DNA from: Polaromonas sp.
Lineage (GTDB): Bacteria > Pseudomonadota > Gammaproteobacteria > Burkholderiales > Burkholderiaceae_C
Direction: 5' to 3'
DNA: 55,519 nt
Assembly: GCA_013823635.1 (NCBI GenBank)
Contig: PNML01000009.1
Location: 1 to 55,519, forward strand
The notes beneath the pieces are model-generated. The model was not told the DNA's origin, searched no databases, and saw only the letters and a program-made list of their open reading frames with translations. The stretch's first letter is position 1; the number at the start of each line of letters is the position of its first letter. Below, in pieces: positions 44,890 to 54,263 of this stretch. A program made the translations under genes and the position numbers.

Positions 44890-44918
44890 CCCGCGCGACC
44901 CAGCGCTCACCGCGCGGG
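44890..44918. other. GC-rich hairpin between the ArsC-like gene and ppnP
   Basis: CCCGCGCG (44890-44897) and CGCGCGGG (44911-44918) pair perfectly around a 13-base loop. No T run follows. It may be a weak terminator for the upstream gene; the rest of the 130-bp gap holds nothing recognisable. Confidence 0.4.
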
Positions 44919-44987
44919 TGCGCACCCTTCCACCACGGGGCCGACGCCGTCTGCCCCGCCACCCTTCTTCCGACAAGCCAACGCCCC

Positions 44988-45305
44988 ATGACCACCAGCC
45001 TCATCCAGAACGTCAGCGTCACCACCCAAGCCAATGTGTACTTCGACGGCAAGTGCGTGAGCCACAACATCACCCTGGCCGACGGCACCAAAAAATCCGT
45101 CGGCGTGGTGCTGCCCGCCAGCCTGACCTTCAACACCGGCGCGCCTGAAATCATGGAATGTGTCGCGGGCAGCTGCGAATACCAGTTGGCCGGTACCACC
45201 GAATGGTTGACCTCCAAGGCCGGCGAGCGGTTTTCGGTGCCCGGCAACAGCTCGTTCAACATCCGCGTGGCCGAGGCCTACCACTACATCTGCCACTTTG
45301 GCTGA
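44988..45305 (+). CDS. ppnP: Pyrimidine/purine nucleoside phosphorylase PpnP
   Basis: A 105-residue cupin of the PpnP (YaiE, DUF1255) family that cleaves many nucleosides with phosphate, releasing ribose-1-phosphate. The family pattern is clear: NVYFDGKCVSHNITLADG, KSVGVVLPASLTFNTGAPE, MECVAGSCEYQL and FSVPGNSSFNIRV with the ending YHYICHFG. Length agrees with the usual 94-110. It lies 72 bp upstream of argG on the same strand, but a functional link is not evident. Confidence 0.93.
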   Translation: MTTSLIQNVSVTTQANVYFDGKCVSHNITLADGTKKSVGVVLPASLTFNTGAPEIMECVAGSCEYQLAGTTEWLTSKAGERFSVPGNSSFNIRVAEAYHYICHFG

Positions 45306-45325
45306 TCCTTTTCTGCCGGACACCA

Positions 45326-46709
<1,384 letters not shown>

Positions 46710-46737
46710 CACCACCGCACCCCACGCCCCACCGACC

Positions 46738-46767
46738 ACCGGCGCATGACCTGCGCCGGTTTTTTTT
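46738..46767 (+). terminator. Rho-independent terminator of argG
   Basis: ACCGGCGCA (46738-46746) and TGCGCCGGT (46752-46760) pair perfectly around a five-base loop, followed by T8 ending at 46767. It lies 29 bases after the argG stop. The next gene is on the other strand and ends at 46785. Confidence 0.93.
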
Positions 46768-46784
46768 GCCCGGTCGGCCGCAGG

Positions 46785-47801
46785 TCAGGGCTGGGCGGCG
46801 GGCAGGGCCTTGACCCATTGGGCCATGCGCTCGGCCATGCGCGCGGTGGCGTTGGGGGCGCGGATGTCACCCGCCAGCACATGCTGGCCCTTGGCCTCGC
46901 TGTAGGTGACGGGCTCCAACACCTTCAACGGGCTGCCCAGGCGGGCAAACGCCGCGACGGTTTCCTGGGCATCCACCGTTTGGTCTGCGGGTGAGTACAG
47001 CACCAGCACCGGTGTTCGCATGGCGGACAGGTCGCTCTCGCGCACCTGTTTGACCAGCGCCATCATGGGGAACAGCGCTTGCGTGGGGTAGCGCTGGGTC
47101 CAGGCGTTGTTTTCACGGGGGTCGTCGCTGAGCTGGCCGCGCATGTCGCCCTCCAGCGCCACGGCCATCTGCTGACCCCAGGGCCCGTTGATGAGTTCTG
47201 AGCGCTTGGCCGCGGGCCCGTAATTGGGCGACACCCACACCTGCGCCGCCACGGCTGCACCTTGTGGCTGCAAGGCCAGCCAGTTGCCCAGCGTGGCGCC
47301 GGTGGAGACGCCCAACAGCAGCACCCGCTCACCCAGGCGCTGGCCCACCTGCACCGCTTCCACGGTGTCGGCCAGCCAGTCCTGAACCGTTGCCTCGCCC
47401 ATGGCCTGGGCATCGGCGCCGTGACCACTCAAACGGGTTTCAAACAGGTTGGCCCCCAGCTGGCTGGCCAGCCGCTGCGCCAGTGGCGCCGTTTCCAGCC
47501 GGGTGGCGGTGAAGCCGTGCACGTACACCACGGCCCAGGGCGTGCGCTGCCCCGGGGCAGCGTGCCACCGCACGCGCTTGGCCGTGTCGGGCCGCAGGTG
47601 GGGCTGGGTGGCCTCACCCTGGGCCAGCCAGGCTTCCAGCAGCGCCAGGTCTGTGGGTGGGGCAGCCCGGGGGTGGGGCTGGTTGGGACCAAAGTCGTTG
47701 CGCGGCCCCAGCGACCACACCAGCGCCAGCACCAGCGCGACCGCCAGCGCCCAGCGCCAACGGCCAGCAATTCGCGGGGTTGGGCGGATGGCGCCTTTCA
47801 C
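46785..47801 (-). CDS. Alpha/beta-hydrolase, membrane-anchored or secreted
   Basis: A 338-residue alpha/beta-hydrolase. A basic N-terminus and one hydrophobic segment (WALAVALVLALVWSLG, about 16-31) suggest an anchor or signal. The core has WAVVYVHGFTATRLET (oxyanion-hole HG), nucleophile Ser in LLGVSTGATLGN near residue 160, Asp in LVLYSPADQTVD near 280 and a His in SEAKGQHVLAG near 320. This fits the general hydrolase or lysophospholipase group; the substrate is unknown. It starts with GTG 47801, overlapping the murB stop as GTGA, so it is translationally coupled to murB. Confidence 0.87.
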   Translation of the reverse strand: MKGAIRPTPRIAGRWRWALAVALVLALVWSLGPRNDFGPNQPHPRAAPPTDLALLEAWLAQGEATQPHLRPDTAKRVRWHAAPGQRTPWAVVYVHGFTATRLETAPLAQRLASQLGANLFETRLSGHGADAQAMGEATVQDWLADTVEAVQVGQRLGERVLLLGVSTGATLGNWLALQPQGAAVAAQVWVSPNYGPAAKRSELINGPWGQQMAVALEGDMRGQLSDDPRENNAWTQRYPTQALFPMMALVKQVRESDLSAMRTPVLVLYSPADQTVDAQETVAAFARLGSPLKVLEPVTYSEAKGQHVLAGDIRAPNATARMAERMAQWVKALPAAQP

Positions 47802-48856
47802 ACCACCACCGGCTCAATGTCCAGGCGCAGGCCAAAGCGCTCGTACACGCTGGTCTGGATGGCGCGCGCCAGCGTCATGACCTGGCCACCCGTGCAGGGG
47901 TGCTCGGCATCGCCCCGGTTGACCAGCACCAGCGCCTGCTTGTCGTACACGCCCGCCTGGCCCACGGTTTTGCCCTTCCAGCCGCACGCGTCGATGAGCC
48001 ACCCCGCGGCCAGCTTCACGCTGCCGTCTGGCATGGGGTAGTGCACCACCTTGGGATCGCGGCCAATGATGTCGGCGCACTGCTCGGGACTGACGGTGGG
48101 GTTTTTGAAAAAACTGCCCGCATTGCCCAGCACGGCCGGATCGGGCAACTTGGCGCGGCGGATGGCGCACACCCAGTCAAACACCTGCCGCGCCGATGGC
48201 GGGTGGGCAGCACCGGCCTCCTCCGCCTTGCGGGCCAGTTCCAGGTAACCCAGCTCAGGCACCCAGTGTTTGGGCAAGGCCAGGCGCACGTGGGTGATGA
48301 GGGCACGGCCAGCCAGCCCCAACTGCCCCTGGTTGCCACCCACATGCTTGAACACCGAGTCCCGGTAGCCAAAGCCGCACTGCGCCGCGTCCAGCGTGAA
48401 CACCTGGCCGGTGTGCAGGTCCACCGCGTCCAGCGAGTGGAAGCGGTCTTGCAACTCCACCCCATAGGCGCCAATGTTCTGCACCGGAGACGCCCCCACG
48501 GTGCCCGGAATCAGCGCGAGGTTCTCCAGCCCCGGCCACCCTTGCTCCAGCGTCCACGCCACCAGGTCGTGCCAGTTCTCGCCCGCCCCCGCCTCCACCA
48601 CCCAGTGGCTGGGGGTGTCGGCCACCAGCCGTCGGCCCAGGATCTCCACCTTGAGCACCAGGCTCTGCACGTCGCCCGTCAACACCAGGTTGCTGCCACC
48701 CCCCAACACCAGGGGCTGGCTGCGCAGCCAGGCGGGGTGTGCATGGTGCAAAGCCAGCAGGTCGGCCACACCCGCCACACGCACCAAGTGGTGCGCCTTG
48801 GCCTGTATGCCAAAGGAGTTCAACGACTGGAGCGGGACCTGGTTCTCGACTAACAT
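47798..48856 (-). CDS. murB: UDP-N-acetylenolpyruvoylglucosamine reductase
   Basis: FAD-dependent reductase completing UDP-N-acetylmuramic acid for peptidoglycan. The 352 residues are of the E. coli (type I) length. The FAD domain has LVLGGGSNLVL near residue 50 and GAGENWHDLV. The substrate region has LALIPGTVGASPVQNIGAYGVEL near residue 115 and GSFFKNPTV, whose Ser is the general acid. PMPDGSVKLAAGWLIDACGWKG is also conserved. It is divergent from yajQ with 46 bp between, and its stop overlaps the start of the alpha/beta-hydrolase gene. Confidence 0.95.
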   Translation of the reverse strand: MLVENQVPLQSLNSFGIQAKAHHLVRVAGVADLLALHHAHPAWLRSQPLVLGGGSNLVLTGDVQSLVLKVEILGRRLVADTPSHWVVEAGAGENWHDLVAWTLEQGWPGLENLALIPGTVGASPVQNIGAYGVELQDRFHSLDAVDLHTGQVFTLDAAQCGFGYRDSVFKHVGGNQGQLGLAGRALITHVRLALPKHWVPELGYLELARKAEEAGAAHPPSARQVFDWVCAIRRAKLPDPAVLGNAGSFFKNPTVSPEQCADIIGRDPKVVHYPMPDGSVKLAAGWLIDACGWKGKTVGQAGVYDKQALVLVNRGDAEHPCTGGQVMTLARAIQTSVYERFGLRLDIEPVVV

Positions 48857-48902
48857 CCCGGGATTGTCTCACCCTGGTTTCCACCTGAAAGTTTGAGTTT
48901 CC

Positions 48903-49388
48903 ATGCCCTCTTTTGACACCGTTCTCGAAGCCGACCTGGTTGAAGTGAAAAACGCCGTTGACGTGACCGCCCGCGAAGTCGGCACGCGGTTCGACTTCAA
49001 AGGCACTTCCGCCAACCTGGAGTTGAAGGACAAGGTCATCACCCTGTTTGGCGACAGTGACTTTCAAATTGGCCAGGTGGACGAGGTGCTGCGGGCCAAA
49101 CTGGCCAAGCGTGGCGTCGATGTGCGGCTTCTGGACGCCGGCAAAATTGAAAAAATCGGTGGCGACAAGGTCAAGCAACTGCTGACCGTGCGCAACGGCA
49201 TCGAAGCCGAACTGGGCAAAAAAATCCAGCAGGCCATCAAGGCCAGCAAGCTCAAGGTGCAGGCCGCCATCAACGACGGCAAGGTGCGTGTGACGGGCGC
49301 CAAGCGCGACGACCTGCAGGCCGCCATGGCCGTGATCCGCAAAGACATTGCCGACATGCCGCTGAGCTTCAACAACTTCAGGGATTGA
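48903..49388 (+). CDS. yajQ: YajQ-family nucleotide-binding protein
   Basis: A 161-residue protein with the usual two-RRM-like fold of the YajQ family ([19 protein letters not shown] at the start, [34 protein letters not shown] and [11 protein letters not shown]). The Xanthomonas homologue binds cyclic-di-GMP and controls virulence genes through a LysR-family partner; other members bind nucleic acids or nucleotides. Thirty-one bp upstream of a degenerate HD-GYP gene on the same strand, which hints at a shared cyclic-di-GMP role. Confidence 0.93.
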   Translation: MPSFDTVLEADLVEVKNAVDVTAREVGTRFDFKGTSANLELKDKVITLFGDSDFQIGQVDEVLRAKLAKRGVDVRLLDAGKIEKIGGDKVKQLLTVRNGIEAELGKKIQQAIKASKLKVQAAINDGKVRVTGAKRDDLQAAMAVIRKDIADMPLSFNNFRD

Positions 49389-49419
49389 ACCCGGCCACGC
49401 CGTTCGCCGCCGCTGAGCC

Positions 49420-50712
49420 ATGGCCGATTCGCCTTCCAGCCCACAGCACGACCTGATCGCCGTATCCCCTGCGCAGCTGCACGTGGGCGCCCAGTTGCGC
49501 TTCACGCTGCGCGACGAGGCTGGGCGTGTGTTGTTGGCCAAGGGCCTGCGCATTGAGAACCAGGCTGCGCTGGAGTCGCTGCAAAAGCGCAAGCAGGTGT
49601 TCGTCGAGTACGAAGAGTCGGACGAGGCCATCAAAGTGCTCATGAGTGGCCTGACCGAGGCCACCCGCCGCGACGCCCCGCTGAAAGACATCGACAAGCT
49701 CGTGTCCTTCAAAAACCCGGAGGCGGAAAGCACCTTCAAGGGCACGCTGCCGGAAGCGTGGTCCCAAATTGAGAGCCGCCTCAAAATCAACCTGGGCCAA
49801 CTGGCTGTGGGCGGGCAAGCCGGCACCGAGGCCTTGCAGCGCCTGGATGTGCAGGTGGACCAGATCCTCCACCAGCTGTTCAACCGCGACCGCGATGCCG
49901 CCGTGTTTGTGCTGCTGCACCGGGCCGTCACCGGCTTCAGCGGCTACAGCGCCCTGCACTCGCTGCTCTGCAGCTGCGTGTGCCACTTGCTGGCAGAGCC
50001 GCTGAAGCTCACCCCCGAGGAGGATGCCAGCCTGGTGCGCGCCGCGCTCACCATGAACGTGACCATGACCACGCTGCAAGACCTGCTGGCCGGGCAAAAA
50101 TCGCGACCATCGCCCCAGCAGCAAGCGCAAATCGACGCCCACCCCACCGAAGCCGTGCGCCTGCTGCGTGCCGTGGGTGTGACCGATCCCCTGTGGCTGA
50201 AGGTGATTCTCAGCCACCACGCCGACCTGCCCTGCAACCTGCCCCTGGCGCAGCGCAGCCCGGCCGAACGCCTCACCCGGATTTTGCAGGTGGTGGACCG
50301 CTACACCGCTGCCATGAGCCCGCGCATTTCCCGTGCCGGGCGCGACGCCAAAGATGCGGCCCGCTCAGCCATTGTGCAAGCCGGTGCGGGCGGTCACGAC
50401 GAGGTCGGCCTGGCCCTGGTGCAAGTCCTGGGCCTTCACCCGGCGGGCACCTTCGTGAAGCTGGCCAATGGCGAAACCGCGGTGGTGCTGCGCCGGGGTG
50501 CCAAAGCCAGTGAACCCTATGTGGCCAGCGTGCTCAACAAGCGCGATGAACCCATTGCAGAGCCCCGGCTGCACCACACCGCGTCGGCTGCGGTGGCCGT
50601 GACGCAGGCGGTGTCGGCCTCAACCGTCCGTGTGCGCCTGAACCTGGACACCATGCTCAAAATCCTGGCTTTCTCCAAGACAGGGCCCGAGCGCGGCCTG
50701 GGCCTTCGTTAA
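49420..50712 (+). CDS. Degenerate HD-GYP domain protein
   Basis: A 430-residue protein. Residues about 1-110 match the N-terminal domain common in HD-GYP proteins of this group (LHVGAQLRFTLRDEAGRVLLAKG). The following 200 residues have the helical HD-GYP outline: FVLLHRAVTGFSGYSALHSLL, ALTMNVTMTTLQD where the catalytic HD doublet should be (about 212-213) but is MN, HHADLPCNLPLAQR where HHE and GYP should be (about 266), and RILQVVDRYTAAMSPR. The metal-binding doublet and the GYP motif are lost, so phosphodiesterase activity is unlikely; a binding or scaffold role is possible. Follows yajQ. Confidence 0.85.
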   Translation: MADSPSSPQHDLIAVSPAQLHVGAQLRFTLRDEAGRVLLAKGLRIENQAALESLQKRKQVFVEYEESDEAIKVLMSGLTEATRRDAPLKDIDKLVSFKNPEAESTFKGTLPEAWSQIESRLKINLGQLAVGGQAGTEALQRLDVQVDQILHQLFNRDRDAAVFVLLHRAVTGFSGYSALHSLLCSCVCHLLAEPLKLTPEEDASLVRAALTMNVTMTTLQDLLAGQKSRPSPQQQAQIDAHPTEAVRLLRAVGVTDPLWLKVILSHHADLPCNLPLAQRSPAERLTRILQVVDRYTAAMSPRISRAGRDAKDAARSAIVQAGAGGHDEVGLALVQVLGLHPAGTFVKLANGETAVVLRRGAKASEPYVASVLNKRDEPIAEPRLHHTASAAVAVTQAVSASTVRVRLNLDTMLKILAFSKTGPERGLGLR

Positions 50713-51101
50713 GCGCGCTGCGCCGCCGTGGCCACCACCTCGATCTTCCAGTCGGCCTTGGCCAACCGGGCCTCCACGGTGGCCCGGGGCGGCGCATGGC
50801 CGGCGGGCACCCAGGCGTCCCACACCTCGTTCATGGCGGCAATGTCGCTGATGTTGGACAGGTAAATCTGCACCCGCAGCAGGTGTGCCTTGTCACTGCC
50901 CGCTTCGGCCAGGCGCTGGTCGATCTGGGCCAACACGTTGGCGGTCTGGCTGCGGATGTCCAGCTCGGCGCACTCGGGCACCATGCCCGCCAGGTAGACC
51001 ACGCCGTTGAACACCGCCGCCTCGCTGTAGCGGGCCGACACATGCCAGCGTTGCAGGCCCGGGTTGACCTGCGCAGGGGTGGGAAGGTGGCTGTCGCTCA
51101 T
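50709..51101 (-). CDS. RidA-family protein (enamine/imine deaminase)
   Basis: A 130-residue member of the RidA/YjgF/UK114 family, which hydrolyses reactive enamines and imines. RYSEAAVFNGVVYLAGMVP and the C-terminal PRATVEARLAKADWKIEVVA, whose Arg in VEARL is the deaminase residue, are visible. Its subgroup is one of the diverged Rid clades, since the N-terminal part is shorter and differs from E. coli RidA. The ATG overlaps the plsY stop (ATGA). The stop shares TTAA (50709-50712) with the stop of the degenerate HD-GYP gene on the other strand. Confidence 0.87.
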   Translation of the reverse strand: MSDSHLPTPAQVNPGLQRWHVSARYSEAAVFNGVVYLAGMVPECAELDIRSQTANVLAQIDQRLAEAGSDKAHLLRVQIYLSNISDIAAMNEVWDAWVPAGHAPPRATVEARLAKADWKIEVVATAAQRA

Positions 51102-51724
51102 TTTTTGCTCCCCAGTCGGGACTCTTTGCCCTGAATCAGGCGGTTGATGTTTTCGCTGTGGCGCCAGACCAGCAGCGCACTCATGGCGACCAGGGCCACC
51201 ACCACCGGCGGTGCCGTGACCCAGACCACGTCAGACCCCATGAGGTAGAAGGTGGGCGCAAACACCGCTGCCACCACCGAGGCCAGGGACACATAACGGG
51301 TGAACGCCACCACGATGGCAAACGTGGCCAGCGTGGCCACCCCCAACACCCAGCTCACGCCAAACAGCACACCGGCGGCCGTGGCAACCCCCTTGCCGCC
51401 CTTGAAGCGGAAGAACACCGGGTACAGGTGGCCCAGGAAAGCCGCCAGGGCCACCAGGGCCACGGTGGCGTCGCCCCAGCCCAGGTCGGCGGCCCAACGC
51501 TGGGCCAGCCACACCGGCAACCAGCCCTTGAGCGCGTCGAGCACCAGCGTGGCAATGGCCGCCTGTTTGCTGCCCGAGCGCAACACGTTGGTGGCCCCGG
51601 GGTTTTTGCTGCCAAAGGTGCGCGGGTCGCTCAGGCCCATGGCACGGCTCACGATCACGGCGAACGACAGGGACCCCAACAGGTAGGCCCCCAGCACCGC
51701 CAGCACGGAATCAACATCAGCCAA
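51098..51724 (-). CDS. plsY: Acyl-phosphate:glycerol-3-phosphate acyltransferase
   Basis: Inner-membrane enzyme of phospholipid synthesis using acyl-phosphate. The 208 residues contain five predicted transmembrane helices and the three conserved motifs GSLSFAVIVSR, GSKNPGATNVLR and FKGGKGVATAAGVLFG. A TTG start at 51724 is supported by GGAGG seven bases upstream; no ATG is near. It overlaps ridA by four bases. A copy of the dispersed repeat lies in its upstream region (51741-51803). Confidence 0.95.
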   Translation of the reverse strand: MADVDSVLAVLGAYLLGSLSFAVIVSRAMGLSDPRTFGSKNPGATNVLRSGSKQAAIATLVLDALKGWLPVWLAQRWAADLGWGDATVALVALAAFLGHLYPVFFRFKGGKGVATAAGVLFGVSWVLGVATLATFAIVVAFTRYVSLASVVAAVFAPTFYLMGSDVVWVTAPPVVVALVAMSALLVWRHSENINRLIQGKESRLGSKK

Positions 51725-51740
51725 GGTGTGGCCTCCAACG

Positions 51741-51803
51741 AAATTTTTGAATAAAAATGCTTCCAGCGCTTATGTGGCATGTATTTTCAGCTACAGAAAC
51801 ACA
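51741..51803. repeat. Dispersed quasi-palindromic repeat upstream of plsY
   Basis: In the gap between ybaK and plsY. Plus strand: GCTTCCAGCGCTT at 51759-51771 and AGCTAC at 51789-51794. Minus strand: GTAGCT, AAGCGCTGGAAGC, also fitting the family because the element is quasi-palindromic. The last block (GGCCAAA) is not preserved, so the copy is diverged. Confidence 0.55.
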
Positions 51804-51817
51804 ACCAACACATCCCC

Positions 51818-52321
51818 TCATTCTGCCAGCGCGCAGTGCACCGGCACCGCGCCCAGGGGATGGCGCAGCACCAGCGGGTCCACGCCCACCAGAAAACCCC
51901 GCCGCCCGCCGTTGATGACGATGCGCGGCAGCGCCAGCACGGTTTCTTCCACGTACACCGGCATGACCTTGCGCGTGCCAAACGGGCTGGTGCCGCCCAC
52001 CAGGTAACCGCTGTGGCGGTTGGCCACTTCGGGCTTGCACGGCTCCACCGATTTGGCCCCGATCTGGCGGGCCAGGTTTTTGGTGGACACCTGCCGGTTG
52101 CCGTGCATCAGCACCAGCAATGGCCTGGCGTCCTGGTCTTGCATGACCAGGGTTTTGACCACGGTGAACGGGTCCAGCCCCAGCACCTGGGCGCTGTGCT
52201 GGGCCCCGCCGTGCTCCAGGTAGGCGTAGGGGTGCTCCGTGAAGGCCACGCCGTGGGCCTTGAGCCAGGCCGTGGCGGGCGTTTCAGACACGTGGGCGGC
52301 GGCGTTGCCTTTCTTGGCCAT
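51818..52321 (-). CDS. ybaK: Cys-tRNA(Pro)/Cys-tRNA(Cys) deacylase, YbaK/EbsC family
   Basis: Trans-editing protein that removes mischarged Cys from tRNA-Pro. The 167 residues match the family: TPATAWLKAHGVAFTEHPYAY, AQVLGLDPFTVVKTLVMQ with the essential Lys, LLVLMHGNRQVSTKNLARQIG, then HSGYLVGGTSPFGTRKVMPVYV and INGGRRGFLVGVDPLVL. It lies 12 bp after the Tas-like gene and is probably cotranscribed with it. Confidence 0.94.
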   Translation of the reverse strand: MAKKGNAAAHVSETPATAWLKAHGVAFTEHPYAYLEHGGAQHSAQVLGLDPFTVVKTLVMQDQDARPLLVLMHGNRQVSTKNLARQIGAKSVEPCKPEVANRHSGYLVGGTSPFGTRKVMPVYVEETVLALPRIVINGGRRGFLVGVDPLVLRHPLGAVPVHCALAE

Positions 52322-52333
52322 GGCCCACCCGTG

Positions 52334-53404
52334 TCACTGTGCGGGGTCGTGCCACTGCTTGCGGATGGCGTCCACGCCGGCCAACAGCTCGGGGCTGAGC
52401 GGCACACTCCACGCGTCCAGGCACTCGTCCAGCTGGGCCACCGAGGTCACCCCGATGATGGTGCTGGCCACGCGCCAGTTGCGGTAACAAAACGCCAGCG
52501 CCAGCTGGCTGGGGGTGAGTCCGTGCGCGCGGGCCAGTGCGTTGTAGGCGCTGGCGGCCGAGAGGCTCTCGGGCCGTCCCCAGCGCTGGGCCTTCATGCT
52601 GTCGTACAGGGCCATGCGGCCAGCCTTGCCCTCTGCGGTGGCGGGGGCGTGGATGCCGCCGTCGTCGTACTTGCCCGTGAGCAAGCCAAACCCCAGTGGC
52701 GAGTAGGCCAGCAGGCCCACCCCCAGGCGGTGGCAGGTTTCGTCCAGCGCGTTTTCCCAACTGCGGTTGATGAGGCAGTAGGGGTTTTGCACCGTGGCCA
52801 CGCGGGGCAGGCCATGCTGCTCGGCCAGGCGCACGAATTCGTGCACGCCATAGGGCGATTCATTCGACAGACCGATGTGGCGCACCTTGCCCGCCTTGAC
52901 CAGCTCGGCCATGGCCTGCAGCTGCTCGTGGATGCTGGCACAGGGTTTGTCCTTGCCGGGGTCGAACGCCGTCTGGCCAAACGCGGGCACGTTGCGCGCG
53001 GGCCAGTGGATTTGGTAGAGGTCAATCACATCGGTTTGCAGGCGGCGCAGGCTGGCATCGCAGGCATTGAGGATTTCGGCCTTGCTCAGGCCGGAGTTCT
53101 CGCCGCGTATCCAGGGCATGCCGCGTGAAGGACCGGCCACCTTGGTGGCCAGCACCACCTTGTCGCGCACGCCGGGGTTGGCGGCGAACCAGTGGCCGAT
53201 GATGGTTTCGGTGGCACCGCAGGTTTCGGCCTTGGCGGGCACGGCGTACATCTCGGCCGTGTCCAGGAAGTTCACCCCCCGCTCAAGGGAGCGATCAAGG
53301 ATGCGATGGGCTGTGGGCTGGTCAACTTGCTCACCAAAAGTCATGGTGCCCAGGCAGATGGGGGTGACCTGCAGGTCGCTGGTTCCGAGGGAAATGGTGT
53401 TCAT
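52334..53404 (-). CDS. tas: Aldo/keto reductase, Tas-like
   Basis: NADP(H)-dependent oxidoreductase with a TIM-barrel fold. The 356 residues closely resemble E. coli Tas (346), with GLGTMTFGEQ-type start PICLGTMTFGEQVDQPTAHR, FLDTAEMYAVPAKAETCGATE (Asp and Tyr of the catalytic tetrad), Lys in VLATKVAG, QIHWPARN (His position) and GLSNESPYGVHEF. The physiological substrate of Tas is not known. First gene of a short run with ybaK. Divergent from the OmpA-family gene. Confidence 0.92.
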   Translation of the reverse strand: MNTISLGTSDLQVTPICLGTMTFGEQVDQPTAHRILDRSLERGVNFLDTAEMYAVPAKAETCGATETIIGHWFAANPGVRDKVVLATKVAGPSRGMPWIRGENSGLSKAEILNACDASLRRLQTDVIDLYQIHWPARNVPAFGQTAFDPGKDKPCASIHEQLQAMAELVKAGKVRHIGLSNESPYGVHEFVRLAEQHGLPRVATVQNPYCLINRSWENALDETCHRLGVGLLAYSPLGFGLLTGKYDDGGIHAPATAEGKAGRMALYDSMKAQRWGRPESLSAASAYNALARAHGLTPSQLALAFCYRNWRVASTIIGVTSVAQLDECLDAWSVPLSPELLAGVDAIRKQWHDPAQ

Positions 53405-53478
53405 GAAACGGTTTGTAAATTCGGGGAAAAATCACCGGCACGCGGTAGGCAGGCGGCGGTATCGGGCGTATAAGTTTA

Positions 53479-53500
53479 GGTTCTGAATCGGAACCCGGAG
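53479..53500 (+). promoter_or_regulatory. Leader hairpin beside the ribosome site of the OmpA-family gene
   Basis: GGTTC (53479-53483) and GAACC (53491-53495) form a five-base hairpin that ends directly before CGGAG, the probable Shine-Dalgarno, with the ATG at 53509. TATAAG at 53469-53474 could be a -10 box, which would put the hairpin at the 5' end of the message. Confidence 0.4.
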
Positions 53501-53508
53501 AAAACCAC

Positions 53509-54216
53509 ATGCAAATTCCCTACCCCAACCTGACACGCGGCATGGGCCTGAGTGCCCTGGCGATGGCCCTGGCACTGGGCGGCTGCGCCAACATGACCGA
53601 AACCCAACAGGGCACCGCCAAGGGTGCCGTGCTGGGTGCCCTGGGTGGTGCCGTGCTGGGTGCGGCCACCGGCGGCTCCAGGGGTGCCACCACCGGCGCC
53701 GTGCTGGGCGGCGCAGCCGGAGCGGCGGGGGGCTACATCTGGTCCAAAAAAATGCAGGACCAGAAAGCCGCCATGGAAACAGCCACCGCCGGCACCGGCG
53801 TGACCGTGAGCCAAACCACCGATAACCGCCTGAAGCTCGACATCCCCAGTGACATTTCATTTGATGTGGGCCGCTCGGCCATCAAGCCCGACTTTGCCCA
53901 GGTGCTGAGCCAGTTTGCAGCATCGCTCAATGCCAACCCGAGCACGCACGTGTCCATTGTGGGTCACACCGACAACACCGGCAGCGATGCCAGTAACCAG
54001 ACGCTGTCCATGGAGCGCGCCACCAGCGCGCGTGACTACCTGGTGGGCAAGGGCGTGGCCTGGAACCGCATCAGCACCGATGGCCGCGGCGAACGCGAAC
54101 CCATCGCCGACAACCGCACACCCGAGGGCCGCGCCAAAAACCGCCGGGTGGAAATGTTTGTGGCAGAACCGGCACCAGTGTCCACCCCAGCGCCTGCGAC
54201 CACCCCGGCACGCTGA
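53509..54216 (+). CDS. OmpA-family outer-membrane lipoprotein with glycine zipper
   Basis: A 235-residue lipoprotein. The signal peptide ends in lipobox LGGC (Cys26). Residues about 38-80 are a glycine-zipper region (GAVLGALGGAVLGAATGG and GAVLGGAAGAAGG), followed by a linker and the OmpA C-terminal peptidoglycan-binding domain (about 105-220). The domain has SIVGHTDNTGSDASNQTLS, LSMERATSARDYL, DGRGEREPIADN and AKNRRVEMF, so the diaminopimelate-binding Asp and Arg are present. The tail is Pro- and Ala-rich. This is the YiaD/Pal-like type that ties the outer membrane to peptidoglycan. Ribosome site GGAGAAA. Confidence 0.93.
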   Translation: MQIPYPNLTRGMGLSALAMALALGGCANMTETQQGTAKGAVLGALGGAVLGAATGGSRGATTGAVLGGAAGAAGGYIWSKKMQDQKAAMETATAGTGVTVSQTTDNRLKLDIPSDISFDVGRSAIKPDFAQVLSQFAASLNANPSTHVSIVGHTDNTGSDASNQTLSMERATSARDYLVGKGVAWNRISTDGRGEREPIADNRTPEGRAKNRRVEMFVAEPAPVSTPAPATTPAR

Positions 54217-54263
54217 ACGCACCACACGGCCCCGCCCGCGCGCACCCTCGCCCAGACGCGGGG

